A stretch of DNA of 64,000 nt from Dermanyssus gallinae (GCA_003439945.1 QVRM01006791.1:106980-170979), one strand, 5' to 3'. Positions 22,390-33,904 are shown, numbered from the stretch's first letter. Numbers and translations are program-made. Notes: generated from the sequence alone by a model not told the origin.

Positions 22390-25131
22390 TTATATGTTTG
22401 GCTGTACATGATTGCACTTGCGGGCTGTGCGCCACGCGAACATTCTATTAACGATTTCTTTCCTGGCTACAGCTTTAGCTTGAATGTTCATACCAGATCG
22501 AGTTATCGTCGTCATGACTTCAAAGAACCTATTAAACCTATCAGGCTGCTTACATATGCTGGTAAACGTATATCTGTCAATCTTATCTAATATAACGGCA
22601 ATGTCCATGCACTCAACATTATTTCTGCTAATGTTGCAGCGGTAGGCAACACGCCTTATGAACTTTTTATGAAGTTTAGCCAGAATCTTTTGATCACACA
22701 CAAGTCCTAGATGCCATACAGGTGAGGCGTAAATTAGGACTGGGAGAACATATTGCTTGTACAGTCTAACATACAGGGAAGCGTCTTTAATCACAAACGA
22801 GCGCAATATCCAGTTTAGTCTTCTTGTAGCAGCCGTTACCACTTCAAGTATATGTGGTGTATAGTTCAGGGTATCAGATATCAGTATTCCCAAGTCTTTG
22901 ATCGCCTTTTTAACAGTTAATTCCTTAGAGCCTAGCGTGTATTTGTGTGCAGGATTATTGTGACCAAAGTGTAGCACAGCACATTTATTAACAGATAGTT
23001 TAAGATCGAGGCATTTACACCACTCCATAAATTTGTCTAGCGTTTCCTGAAAAATTACTATGTTGCTTCTATTATCTACGGGTATATACATTTTGACATC
23101 ATCAGCATAAATTTTTACATGAACGATTTGAGGTATTACATGTTTCAATGAGTCAGTATACAGTATATACATTAAAGGGCCGAGAATGGTACCCTGCGGG
23201 CAGCCCGAGGTAACTTGAGCCGTAGATGACAGGCAGTCGTTGACTCTGACCCTAAAGAGTCTATCACTTAAGAAAGCCTTAATCCAATTAGCTATACGAT
23301 CACCCACTCCATACTGTGGAAGAATATTAAGTAGCTTAGAGTGCGTGGTACTCTCAAAAGCAGATTTAAAATCAAAATACACGCAGTCAAACGGTCTTCC
23401 GTCATTTATAAAGAGGGCCCAATCATTTTGAGTCTCAAGTAACTGAAGAAGAGCAGAATGAGCGGGACGATATGCAAATTGTTCCCTCGAAATTAGACCT
23501 TGCGCATTTGCATTCCTGTAGATCTCCTCTGCTATGACCTTCTCAAAGAGCTTGCAAGGCACGGAGGTCAGCGAGACGGGCCTTTTATTATTAGGGTCGC
23601 TTTTATCGCCACGCTTATGCACAGGACATACGATGGCATATCTAAAGAGATTAGGTACGTTTTCCTCTTCGAGAGACCGGCGGAAAATAATTGAGAGTGG
23701 CACGCATACATCATAGCCACACTTCTTATAAACAATGGCCGGGATACCGTCAGGGGTGGCGCTACGCTTGTTGGCTAATCCGCGCAGATGCCGTTCGAGG
23801 TTCTCTGGTGAAGAGTCAACGTTATTCACCACCTGCACGCTGGAGGGCTCATTTAAGAGGAAAGCGGCGTTAGTGTTGCGCGATTGCAGCTCGGCGTGCG
23901 ATGGGTAGGTTGCGGCAAATACATTTCTGAGAATTTCAGCTTTCTCACGGTCTTCAGTTGCAGTAGATCCGTCTGGTCGCTTAATTGAGGTCAGCGTGTC
24001 TTTTATTTTCATACGTTTTTGAACATACCTATGGACAGCGCTGGGAGCGGCAGACTGAGCAACACTGCTCTCCTCAATGATACGTTTTCTATGGAGCATC
24101 CTCTGCAGCTTCTTCTGCAATGCAGGCCCTCTCTCCGGCGTTGCGTTGCTCAATTGTCGGGTAATCCGTTGGATATCAAAGCTTAGTCTACTCTCGGCAT
24201 CCGAAGTCCTCCGAGGTACAAATATTTCAAGCAAGAAATGCATGTAGCTTACAAACTTATTATACATGCTATCTACGTCAGGACAGGCAACGAAGAAATT
24301 ATTCCAGTCAGTCGCAATCAGATTTGTGATCATTCCTTCGTAGTCACCTTTGCCGTAGTCCCACCAGTCAGTGCGTGTCTCAGGCATGGGCGGACCGCGC
24401 GATATGGTGAACTTGATCATTTTATGATCAGTGGTGATTGGCGCGGTCGATACAGCTATGTTGTCAACTGAGTCGTCAGCAGCTAGAACAACGTCCAGTA
24501 TATTCAGTCCGCGGGTCGGGGTGCATACCAGCTGCTGAAGACCAGCTTCGCAGCAGAACTGAAGAAACATCTCCTCAACTGAAAGCTCTCCTCCATCTGT
24601 CAATTCATCAGAGCGTCGTGATGACGAACAACGCCAATCTGACCAATTTATTCCCGGTTGATTGAGGTCTCCAGAGATAACAACACTCACATCATCAGTC
24701 ACGAGTGCGTTGAGATCAGCAACCAAATTCTTCATTTTTTCCTCCTGATCGGCGCGCGATCCTGTCGGACTGAAATACGAGCAGACGAGTCGAATCTTGC
24801 AATCAGGCAGAAGCACGTCAGCTGCGATAGTTTCGGAAGATGAGCTACCTCGGGAGACTTCGGCACAGGGAACCTTGGAATTCACTAGCAGTAAGACGCC
24901 TCCACCACTTTGGCCGACACGATCATTACGAAACACCTCATATCTTCCACCCGCGCTCAGTTCAGCGGACGTTACCTTGTCGGTCAGCCACGTCTCCGTT
25001 ACGTACGCGATGTCAATTTCTTCTATTTCCATAAACGCGTGCAGGCAGTCAATCGCTCCTGGTTTAGCCAGCGATCGCGCGTTTAAGGATATACATTTAA
25101 AATCAGAGTATGAGTTACTGTTAAGAGTCAA
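22390..25131 (-). CDS. Retrotransposon ORF2: APE endonuclease and reverse transcriptase
   Basis: A 913-residue polyprotein that would nick target DNA and copy element RNA onto the nick. The endonuclease occupies about residues 10-240: LNARS with the catalytic Asn (~17), VTETWL with the metal-binding Glu (~46), ISGDLNQPGINW (~150) and ITTDHKMIKF with the terminal Asp-His pair (~233). The reverse transcriptase runs from about 470 to 760: KRPVSLTSVPCKLFEK, CVYFDFKSAFES (motif A), TSGCPQGTILGPL (motif B) and KIYADDVKMY (motif C, ~670). A thumb follows (VLIYASPVWHLG). All catalytic positions look intact and there is no internal stop. There is no RNase H or restriction-like domain. This fits the CR1/L2 group, assigned from motif order rather than a tree. 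Confidence 0.9.
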   Translation of the reverse strand: MTLNSNSYSDFKCISLNARSLAKPGAIDCLHAFMEIEEIDIAYVTETWLTDKVTSAELSAGGRYEVFRNDRVGQSGGGVLLLVNSKVPCAEVSRGSSSSETIAADVLLPDCKIRLVCSYFSPTGSRADQEEKMKNLVADLNALVTDDVSVVISGDLNQPGINWSDWRCSSSRRSDELTDGGELSVEEMFLQFCCEAGLQQLVCTPTRGLNILDVVLAADDSVDNIAVSTAPITTDHKMIKFTISRGPPMPETRTDWWDYGKGDYEGMITNLIATDWNNFFVACPDVDSMYNKFVSYMHFLLEIFVPRRTSDAESRLSFDIQRITRQLSNATPERGPALQKKLQRMLHRKRIIEESSVAQSAAPSAVHRYVQKRMKIKDTLTSIKRPDGSTATEDREKAEILRNVFAATYPSHAELQSRNTNAAFLLNEPSSVQVVNNVDSSPENLERHLRGLANKRSATPDGIPAIVYKKCGYDVCVPLSIIFRRSLEEENVPNLFRYAIVCPVHKRGDKSDPNNKRPVSLTSVPCKLFEKVIAEEIYRNANAQGLISREQFAYRPAHSALLQLLETQNDWALFINDGRPFDCVYFDFKSAFESTTHSKLLNILPQYGVGDRIANWIKAFLSDRLFRVRVNDCLSSTAQVTSGCPQGTILGPLMYILYTDSLKHVIPQIVHVKIYADDVKMYIPVDNRSNIVIFQETLDKFMEWCKCLDLKLSVNKCAVLHFGHNNPAHKYTLGSKELTVKKAIKDLGILISDTLNYTPHILEVVTAATRRLNWILRSFVIKDASLYVRLYKQYVLPVLIYASPVWHLGLVCDQKILAKLHKKFIRRVAYRCNISRNNVECMDIAVILDKIDRYTFTSICKQPDRFNRFFEVMTTITRSGMNIQAKAVARKEIVNRMFAWRTARKCNHVQPNI

Positions 25132-25191
25132 ATTATTATAAGAAAGCTTGTCCGTGTCTAAAATTGATGTCCGTTGGCATGTTCTGTTCAG

Positions 25192-26184
25192 TCATTGGGA
25201 TGGATGTCGCTCAATAACATCAGCCTCTCGAAGGCGCCCGTTGAAGATCTTGACTATGGCACCTTCATTCCAGATATCTTCGTTAAACATCTTATCCACA
25301 TCAGTGTCAGGGATTTCAACATAGAAAGAGCTATAATGGGCAAAACGAGTTTTCAGCTTCTTAATCACGATGGGGTACACCCCAGACTTCATCAGGTGGT
25401 CATGTAGTACTGTTGCATTCAGGCCTGGCTCTTGTCCGGATACAAAGATACGTTCCGTGTGCAGACGCACCGAGGCACTAGGTAAGGCATGAGGACGTTG
25501 TTCCTTGCAGTTTTGAACAACGAGTACTCGTCTTGGATTTCGATTTTCTTTGCTACCAGCTGCAGTCTTTCTTGCTTGATTTGACGCTTGCTGATGAATA
25601 CTCTGTTGACGCCCTCTTGATTGGGATCTGCTGAGAGATCGGCTTGGTGAGCGATTCACAGATGTGATCATTCTCCCCCTACCTCTGGGTGGGCTTTCAA
25701 AGCGAGTACCCCTAGCTTTGATGCTCTTATTCAACGATGCATCTCTGTTACTAAGGAACTTGGTTAACTTTTTCTCTAACATTTGGTTCCGCTCAAGCAA
25801 TGTGTCATTTCTTGACACTAATGTGCGGACTGTCCAGTTCAGTCTTTGAACCTGACCGACTAGAGATTTGACAATCGTCACCAGATCGGTTTCATTAGTT
25901 GGCATCTCTTCATCATCACAGTCACTGAGAGGAGGGGGTTCACAGTTGTGGCACTTGAAATTCTTCATTATTTCATCCTTCTTAGCTTCGAGATAGGTGA
26001 AATTGGTGCACTTAGCAAGGTGGACCCAAAGAGAACACCCAGTACATTGGATGGACGACACAGTTTTGCTTACAGTGCGAGCACAGTTCGGGCATTTCGA
26101 TGAAGTACGAGCCTTTTTAGAATTGGCACTTGTATTATCTTCCGGCATCGTTCGCTTTAGAGCTGAAGTATCTCGCGTCGACAT
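25192..26184 (-). CDS. Retrotransposon ORF1 protein with PHD-type zinc finger
   Basis: A 330-residue protein. Residues ~34-81 hold a Cys4-His-Cys3 array (CPNC, CTGC, WVHLAKC, CHNC) typical of a PHD finger, as found in ORF1 of several CR1-group elements. A leucine-rich segment at about residues 100-145 could form a coiled coil for self-association. A basic Arg/Ser-rich stretch follows (RGRGRM, SRSLSRSQSRGR). The C-terminal ~110 residues may form an RNA-binding fold but match nothing I can name. In such elements ORF1p binds element RNA and acts as a nucleic-acid chaperone. The start is the first ATG of the frame. ORF2 begins 60 bp after its stop in the same frame of the minus strand. Confidence 0.82.
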   Translation of the reverse strand: MSTRDTSALKRTMPEDNTSANSKKARTSSKCPNCARTVSKTVSSIQCTGCSLWVHLAKCTNFTYLEAKKDEIMKNFKCHNCEPPPLSDCDDEEMPTNETDLVTIVKSLVGQVQRLNWTVRTLVSRNDTLLERNQMLEKKLTKFLSNRDASLNKSIKARGTRFESPPRGRGRMITSVNRSPSRSLSRSQSRGRQQSIHQQASNQARKTAAGSKENRNPRRVLVVQNCKEQRPHALPSASVRLHTERIFVSGQEPGLNATVLHDHLMKSGVYPIVIKKLKTRFAHYSSFYVEIPDTDVDKMFNEDIWNEGAIVKIFNGRLREADVIERHPSQ

Positions 26185-26189
26185 ATGTT

Positions 26190-28430
26190 CACTACGAACA
26201 CCTGTTTGGTTGTTGTGATATCTGTTCGATAGATAACAACACTGCTGTCAAACTCAGCTGATATCTCGAGTTCCGTACCTACCACACGAGAGCCACTGCC
26301 CGCGTTTTAATTCACCTCAGACACAGCAGAAACAAGAGTAGAGGTGTGTAGGATCGAACTTCAGCTATCCTTGGTGCTGATGTAACACTGGCGAAAAGGT
26401 TAGATAACTAAATGTACAAATTCACGTCGAATGGCTGCGGTTTCAATGGTACGTAGGAGTGCACTGTGTTGTGGGGTAACTTTCACACATGAGTGATAAA
26501 GAGTTCGAAGAGTCAGACTGCCTCAAGACGCAAAATTTTCACACTTCAAGCACGAGACACAACCTCACCAATCACCATAAACGACTACGACAACGATATA
26601 TGTTTACTTTTCTACAGGTGTGGAACAACTTAACCCATTCCAAAATGTATTTAATTACGCTGTCCGTCAAATTGTAGACACCGTTCGTATATAACATATG
26701 CGTCAATCGCCGGCCAAGTTCAGTCCACGACTGAGCTTATTTTGCGGACAAACCTACGACCGCGGCTGCGTTGCCTCGTTGGATCAAAGGTGAGATTCAT
26801 TGCTAACGAAATTCGCCCGATCTCATGTGGCATTACTAGCGATGTTTACCATCTCAGTGCCCTATGGAACGCTGAAAGGCGAACGGTGTAATGTTGTAGG
26901 CGAGTTCAACATTTAAGTAGCTACGAGGTTTCCCCTTCTCAGCTTTGTCTGCTACGTACCCCCTTTGAAATACGCTGCGTCGAACCCTACAGGGTGTGAG
27001 TGAGTTCAGCACGGTTACAGCCCATACCGGGGGCTTCACTGATGGATTCTTGACAATAAGCGATGTGTCATAGCGTTCACCGGTTTCCCGCTTCTGCACT
27101 AGGGCAATGCTGCGCGCAATCGAAGGCTCACGCAGATCCTCAAAGTGATCTCGTAGAGCAATGTACCCAATAGGGAGCTTGGAAAAGCGTGCAGCCAGGC
27201 CCTCGCGCCGCCAGCTGACACTGCTCTCAGGCGGACATTATGAGACGAGCACATTAAACCGAAGTCGAACAGGGGGGGATCACTCGAAAAGGGATCACTT
27301 ATTCATGCTAACAGCACGTGTCCACCGGATTCGCACATATTGCTGATAAGCGATCGTCATTTTTCTTGTGTGATAATTTTTTATCACATTTGTTTTATTT
27401 ATATTGAATATGCATACAGGATCAGGCAGACGAACGCAGATCCTTCGCATACGCTTGAGAGCGCAGTCGACAGATGCCTCTGTGTACTCCTTGTGGAAGT
27501 TGGTATTCGAACATGAATGAACTATGTAGAACTATCTGGTAGAGACGAGGCGATCGTCACATGCAAGACCAGAGGTGAGAGACATTGAAAATATCCAGGT
27601 CTCCAATCGCCCGTCGGAGTTGTTTATGTCCTTGTTCGAGATAAAACCTTTGAATGGTACCGTACGCGGCGTCTTCAACTTCAATCGATATGCATGTATT
27701 TTAACAACCGGTGCACAGCCTACATAAAGTACCAGCGCCTGGGACGACGCTCAAGATCGCGCTATGGATAGAGCGAGGCCTGCGGAAGAGCCGCGTACAA
27801 CCAGGTGGACTTTGTGTGCTACCCTATTGAAGAGAGATCAAGGTCGGGATATCATAGTTGCGACGGAGCTATGGCCTATGAAGCGTATTGCTCTCAGAAT
27901 AAAAGTAGGAAGAGCAACCAACAGCGTATACCTTCTGCATACTTATTAAAGCCCAGAGAAAATACTTAACGGAGGAGAGGGTGGCCCTAGCGTACGTGTT
28001 CCCGATGGACAGCTAGCACGCGTTGTTTGGGGCGGACGGTTTACTCTGAGGTCCAATCACTTGGCACCCTTGAGAGCAATGGGAACAGGCAAAGTACCAA
28101 TAGCCTGATGGCTCGAACAACTAACAAACTAAACATTTGAAATAAAAATACACAGCGAAAGTACCAAAATGAAGTACCAGACATGATAGCTTGACTGCCA
28201 GGGAAGAGGCGATTGGGTTAGACGAGCCAGATGAACAGATTAGGGCAGCTCTAAAAGGAGGGAGACCATAGGAAGCCACCACAGTGGGAGGACGTAGCGG
28301 AGGTCATGGTCGATGACGAAGAATGAGTGAATGAGACGAGTAGACGAATGGTTGCAAAGCCGAGTACACGACGTGCCGGTGAAGGGGTGGGCGTCGGTAG
28401 CGGGTGGTGCCCTCTCGATAAAGTCTCTGA
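26190..28430. other. No gene recognised
   Basis: The first ~150 bp probably belong to the 5' UTR of the CR1-like element. The rest has only short, unconnected frames. Confidence 0.35.
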
Positions 28431-28439
28431 GAAAACCAT

Positions 28440-29545
28440 TGCGAAGGTAAACAAGGTGGATCTCTCCGTGAAGCCTTAACCGAAAGCTATCCGACCTGCA
28501 CAAGATGATGCACATCAGGGCATAATAAAAACACAAGGACAACTACGCCAGGTGTACTGACGGCCAAAAATGTATATATAAATTAAGCAAACGTACAGAA
28601 TGTACAGAACGTACAGAAACAAATGAAGGAAACATACAGAAATGCAGCATATGCTCAAGTCTGGACAAAAGCAAAAATAGCCGTCCATAGCATCTATACA
28701 GATCACGAGATGATCGGAGAGGCCACGGCAAATGTCGGCGATCGACATCCGCGGACCCGACCTATTGGCAGAACCGCAGAATTGGTGGGCGATGCTGAAG
28801 TAAGGTGAGATAAGAAAACTGATACGATACTGTACATCACGGCAGGCCTGGTTTTAGCTGAGGCGCCTACACGTGAATCGCCGCAAACGAGAGCGGAGAT
28901 TAAACCGGAGAAGCCAGGAAGCGGCGGAGGCAGAAGAGGACCAGAAAGTGCGGAAACGAGTGGCAAGGCGGCAGTAGCAACAGCAGAACTACGCGTGGCC
29001 ATTGAGCTACTACAGTACATACAGATATCGAGCCGGGACAGTTGGTGCAGACGAAAGAGAGTGGCCTAAATCGGAAAGAGGGAAGTAGGCACGAAGAATC
29101 ACGGACAGTGAAGCAGCAGAGGATCGGTTGGGCTGGACGACGGAAGGATCTGGTACGTAAGCGACTAGCTAGTGCGAGCCGGGAGACAAGAACAAGAGCA
29201 TGCCCGATGCCCAACAGAGCACTTCTGCATCGGGCGAGGGTCGCCAGACAAAGATCTGCAGCTGCCCGAGCAGACGCACGAAAATAGCCGGGATCAACAA
29301 CCGTCAGTCAAGTCCAGGACGCAAGACCAGCTACTAATATCACGACTTCAAAGACTACAACGTCCACTGTACTGGGAAGACTATGCAGTCGTAGGCCGAA
29401 CCGGGGAGAGGCGATCACGACAAAAAAAGACTGAGATTGAACTAGACGAGTGTTTCTTAGAGGCCAATGGCAGAGATAGAGGAGCGTATAATACGGCGGT
29501 CGCAAAACGAGCAGAAGATAAGCAACTAGGTAAAGAGTAGAGGTA
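28440..29545 (+). pseudogene. Possible decayed LTR-retrotransposon pol end
   Basis: Polar, Arg/Glu-rich translations in several + frames end in QDQLLISRLQRLQRPLYW and EDYAVV. This resembles the ...RR-x-P-x-Y-x-x-DY... tail of Ty3/gypsy or copia polyproteins. At about 28416-28445, SLRKPLRR loosely recalls the segment between gypsy RT and RNase H. No LTR, protease, RT or integrase core was found. A weak call, kept because the long purine-rich, highly charged stretch is unlike its surroundings. Confidence 0.22.
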
Positions 29546-29762
29546 GACGTGCACAATGGCAGTTGGACAGCTGATGAGCAAGTGTGGGCGCAACTGAGCG
29601 TGCTATCCCGCTGGTACGGAGGGACGTTCGGCGGTGAAAAGACCGGCAACGGTGGATGGGTCGCAAAAATCAAGCTATGAATCACTTGCACAAGCGTGGG
29701 TGATTGTTTGCTGCGGTCGAAATACGTTATGTGTTTCGCGCTAGTAATAATCAGGTTCCCCG

Positions 29763-29784
29763 ATATATATATATATATATATAT
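29763..29784. repeat. Short (AT)n tract
   Basis: 22 bp, followed by an ATAAATGAATAAAGC...GCTTTATTCAT inverted repeat. Confidence 0.9.
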
Positions 29785-29809
29785 ACATATAAATGAATAA
29801 AGCACATAG

Positions 29810-31240
29810 CTTTATTCATGAGTACTTGCAAATACACTCGAAAGCATACAGCCTCTGTACTGCGGAGGTTGCTCATGGGTCTGGGAAAAAGGTCTTGTAC
29901 TCGTTGCGTCGAAAGGAAAAGAAAAGTAAATTAATCAAAGAAGTAGTATTATTAATAATACAATAGAACACGTGTTCTATAGAGCGAGATAAAAAAAAAG
30001 TTACGAGGTCTAGATTATCACGTCGGTAGGTTTCAGGTTTTTCGTTAGACAGCTTTTATTTGCGGAATCGAATGCTCAGACCATTAGTAGCAGAAAAGTA
30101 CCACAAAAGGCAAAAACAGAAAATCCTTGCGCAGCTGTAGAGCATTCACCGACCGCTATTTCTTCTCTGAACGCAAGCGTGAGTGGGCTTTGCCAGAAGA
30201 TGAAATCCTACATCGGCCATAACAAGAGGGCAATCCGATTTAAGGCAATTGGCTGGGCCCAGCAACTAGGATGATTACTGCTTCTGGCCTTGTTACGCGC
30301 GGGGAAACAACTGCAGCTTCGCTATCGATCCTCTGCACTCGAACGCAACCACACTTCACCACGTTCCTAATTGGCAATGAACGCAAAATAGGCACTTCGA
30401 TGGGGCGGGACTATCGCAGGACGCTAAAACTTGTCTTCACGGCGAACAGTCTACACTAAAAGCTGCCAGAAAAAGTCAGGATCAGGGCAGCCGTGTGCAA
30501 ACAACGTATAACTCATACGGGTCGACCAACGAGCAACCTAACGAGCAGAGGATTTCGGAACAGCAATTGTACTAACTTTTGTTGATTTCCACCGCTTACA
30601 TCGCCTGGCACACATGTGAAAGGCATGCCACGTCCTTCAACGTGACGAGGGCTTATCTGGTGGCGCAGTTGTCAAAAGGGCTATGCTTTGCAGGTGAAGC
30701 CCTTTGAAAGATCAGTAATACGTTCGCAACGCCCCGTTTTTCGCGACGATTATGCTTTACGCGCACTCTGCGTAAACTTGAGGCTTATGGATGGAACTGC
30801 GCAAGTATCATAGATTATGTTATCACGCAAGAGTAATTGTTTTTCTAGATAGGGCATTCTTAGGTTAGGCTGCATCGACTAAGCATGTCGGTAACCATAA
30901 CTTTAAGCCAAGGCAATGTGCCCATCGAGGGAAGTCGAAGGTCTCTCAACTGCTTTTGTTTTTGTACCAACTAAAAAACGACAACTAGAATATAATTACA
31001 TACGATTACGGTTCGACTGCTGCACACGTACTAACGAGTCGTATTAGGGATAGTAGGCAACTTTATTGGTTGTAAGCATTTATAGGGCAAATACGGGCCC
31101 GAATAAGTTCGGTGGTGTAAAATAATACACAACGCACTACATACTAGGATTTGCATGTCAACCAGCAAGAATAACGCTTAAAGTGAATGCGTTTATCTTG
31201 ATTTGTTAATTAGTTACTTCGTTACATTATGAAACATGCT
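29810..31240. other. No gene recognised
   Basis: No supported exon or transposon motif. The open frames are under 65 codons. Confidence 0.4.
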
Positions 31241-31340
31241 CAATAAGGGAACTTGACGCACCGGCACTCTATGCATCATCGTCGGGGGGCTGACGGTGAC
31301 AGGAACAAGAAATGTGAGCAACGTCGAGTTCCTGCCCGTC

Positions 31341-31366
31341 GACATCGCGCCGTTCGACGCGATGTC
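31341..31366. repeat. Inverted repeat, 9-bp arms
   Basis: GACATCGCG (31341-31349) and CGCGATGTC (31358-31366) flank 8 bp, in a GC-rich stretch just left of a short (AAT)n run (31391-31432). Confidence 0.7.
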
Positions 31367-31390
31367 ACGCGAACGGCATCGACGTCCTGC

Positions 31391-31432
31391 ATAAATAATA
31401 ATAATACTAATAATAATAACAATAATAATAAT
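31391..31432. repeat. Imperfect (AAT)n tract
   Basis: AATAAT units with ACT and AAC interruptions. Confidence 0.9.
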
Positions 31433-31640
31433 CTCGGGCGAAACCCCCAGCTTCGCTACGCGCCACAAAGAAACCGCATGTTTCATTGGACGACGTTGAT
31501 CGTGGACGCCGACCAACGGAACACTACCAACATTGGCAGCAAATGCGTGAATCCTCTGCGTGGATCTGCGTGTCCCGAAACCAAATGTCCGGGTGCAAAT
31601 TGCACTTACCCAGACACGCGTGCTTGTATGTGCATTTTGC

Positions 31641-31724
31641 CATTACCCTTCACAGAGGTAAGCACTGTCATTACCCTTCACAGAGGGAAGCACTGTTATT
31701 ACCCTTCACAGAGGTAAGCACTGT
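31641..31724. repeat. 28-bp unit repeated three times
   Basis: Three head-to-tail units (31641, 31669, 31697), differing at two positions. Units 1 and 3 contain CAGAGGTAAGCACT, a good match to a + strand 5' splice site (AG|GTAAGC); the middle unit has CAGAGGGAAGC, which lacks the GT. A cysteine-rich open frame (31253-31714) runs into the array, but nothing proves it is an exon. Confidence 0.88.
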
Positions 31725-31899
31725 CGGGGGCAAATCTCATATCCTTTGTATTGAACAGTAGTTGTCTGGATAGATGAACTTATTATTCGTTTAAAAGGCG
31801 TTTCTAAATGCACATATCACCCTTTTTTACCCCTCACGCCCTTCTTCCCCTCTATTCCCCTCTTTGGTTTTTCTAGCAACAGCATTTCTTGTGGCCGTA

Positions 31900-32610
31900 T
31901 CTGCGGTATGGTTTATCATCTACTCTCTGGATGAGCATCGTAACGTCAACGAAAATTCGATCAACAAAACCTGATGCATCGAATCAACAATACCGCGACG
32001 ACGTCCCGATGATAAACGCACCAGGCTCTCCCCCGTACCACTTAAAAAACGTGTTGTAGTTGTTATAGTAGTAGTAGTAGTAGTAGTAGCAGCAAGCAGT
32101 AGTAGTAGTAGTAGTAGAAGAAATCGGAGTCGTCATCGTCGTCGCGGGCATCGTAAATGCTCTAATGGTGGCTGCCACACCGTTGTTGTAGTCGCCGCTA
32201 GAGTGATGCTCTATGCTAGCGGCAGCTGAAGAGGCGACGGTGGCATCATAGCAATCCATAGCAGTTTGTCGTCGTATTCGTAGTAGGAAAATGAATGGTG
32301 GGAGTGGTATTTACTCGGCCCCTATAAAGTAGTCGCCTGTCTATCTACCTACCACCTCTACCACCACCACAAACGATCACCACCCGCACCCATAGCGGCA
32401 CAATCACTAAGTATGTATGAAGTGCAACCACCACCTCATGTTCAAGTAGTGTGCCCTAAAATGCAATAGGCTTGAGTGCGGTTGCAGAGCGAATTAATTC
32501 TGCACCGACTAGCGTATACGTACAGATTCATCTACGTACGCCTATCTCACGTACGTCTGGTGTATGTATATTGGTATATTGAGGCATATCAAGATATACA
32601 GCACCGATAC
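31900..32610. other. No gene recognised; (TAG)n tracts
   Basis: Contains GTAGTAGTAG runs at about 32061-32117 and CCACCAC-rich sequence near 32350. A TATA-like CCCTATAAAG sits at about 32330 without further promoter support. Confidence 0.35.
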
Positions 32611-32612
32611 GC

Positions 32613-32613
32613 C

Positions 32614-32641
<28 letters not shown>
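32613..32641. repeat. (AT)n microsatellite, 29 bp
   Basis: Left edge of the GC-rich stretch that follows. Confidence 0.95.
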
Positions 32642-32645
<4 letters not shown>

Positions 32646-32649
32646 TGGA

Positions 32650-33228
32650 GGACGGAGGGACAGAGCGAACATTTGAACGAGAGCAAAAGAAGGAAAGAGA
32701 GAGAGAGGACAACGCTGCATTGTGATGATCAGCGGTCCAGCAGCAATTTTCTGCTGGAGTTTGCCATTTGCCGGCCCAAGCGTCTGTCTGTCCGTCCAGG
32801 CCAGGCCGCCGTGTATCGTCCTGGCCTGGCCGCCTCCAAGCGTTCGAGTCCTCGGGATAAGCGTTGCTTGCTGCCATTGATTGTTCCGTCGTTTCATCCG
32901 ATTCCGCTCGATGGCGCCGGCACGAATGCGGCAAGCCGCGCCACAAACCGCGAGCCACGGAAAGCTCGAAATAGAGAGAGAGCTGCACTCGATGCACCGA
33001 TGAGGCCGAGAGAAACGAGAACGGCCCTGTCTCTGTTCTCTGTTCTCGTTGTCGCGTTCCAGCTGCTGCTGCTGATGCTGCTGCCGGCGCCGCTGGCGTT
33101 GAAGTGTGTGCGTGAGATAGAAGTGCTGCCACTCAAATAGTTCGCGAATGCATGCGACGGTCGTGTGGTCGAATGTTGCCAACTAGATGGACCGCTCGAT
33201 GATTCTTGGTTCTAATCAATTCGATCAC

Positions 33229-33262
<34 letters not shown>

Positions 33263-33580
33263 ACCCGCCACGCTGTTACGCGCCTGCCATCGCGAGTTTA
33301 ACGATGGTTGAGTCGCAAGCCGCAAGTCGTTCTTCTGCAAACTCACCCCAAAAACGACCCCTAAGTGACCGAACGATCGTCCGATCGACCAACCTTCCGC
33401 CAAGCATGGAAGGGGGTGGAAGGCGCGGCCGAGCCCCACGACAAAGCGTCAACAACAACCGATCGCGTCATGCCGCATGTTCCCAGGCACCTGCAGCAGC
33501 TTTCCGAAGCAGTCCGGAAATCGGAGGCGCTTTATATAGCGCCGTCTATATCGTGTATCGATATGCAAATATATGAATGT
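32650..33580. other. GC-rich island with overlapping open frames
   Basis: This ~0.9-kb block is markedly richer in GC and CpG than the flanks and has long open frames on both strands: 32673-33137 (+), 32542-33132 and 32613-33182 (-). That is expected from composition alone. It contains AGAGAGAG and CTGCTG tracts and a CGT/CGC run at 33230-33262. It could be a promoter or 5' exon of an alternative transcript. No signal peptide, domain or matching splice sites support a protein. Confidence 0.35.
33526..33543. promoter_or_regulatory. TATA box inside a GC palindrome
   Basis: GGCGCT-TTATAT-AGCGCC: 6-bp GC arms around a TATA motif. On the minus strand it reads CTATATAAAGCGC, a good TATA box with GC-rich flanks, and the GC-rich block lies just downstream on that strand, the direction of the PH-domain gene. 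A candidate core promoter only. Confidence 0.35.
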
Positions 33581-33904
33581 ACATCTAAATGTGTATCAAT
33601 GTGAACACACATTTATAAAAAATATTATACGCATAATATATATTAAAAAAAAATCAATGTGTACGTATTTTCACTGTACGTCTACATAGTGTATTAAAGT
33701 GTACATATTTTCATGCACGCCTACATTGTGTATCAATATGTACTACATATTTTCATGTACAGGTATATGTGTATTAATGTGAGGATATATGTGTTATAGA
33801 ATGTTACGAACTGCCTACGGCGATTAAACGGCGGCCCGAAACAATGTGGTGCTTTCAAGGAGAGGGTGGATTGAAAGAATTCAGACAGAGCAGTGATTTT
33901 TTAT

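Larger units (their letters stand above)
22303..26184 (-). mobile_element. Nearly intact CR1-like non-LTR retrotransposon
   Basis: Two complete ORFs lie on the minus strand in the order expected for a LINE: ORF1 (26184-25192), a 60-bp gap, then ORF2 (25131-22390). About 70 bp of 3' sequence follow, ending in an AAT-repeat tail (22301-22319) that runs into (TA)n. The 5' UTR boundary is not visible; I start at the ORF1 ATG, and the element probably extends some way above 26184. No target-site duplication was found. With both ORFs open it is the best candidate here for recent activity. Confidence 0.85.

Noticed and set aside
29042..29290. Arg/Ala-rich protein at 29.0-29.3 kb
   Set aside because: Highly charged, several frames equally open; at most part of the doubtful LTR-element fossil already listed.
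32542..33182. Genes on either strand of the GC-rich island
   Set aside because: Overlapping frames of similar length on both strands, none with a recognisable domain.
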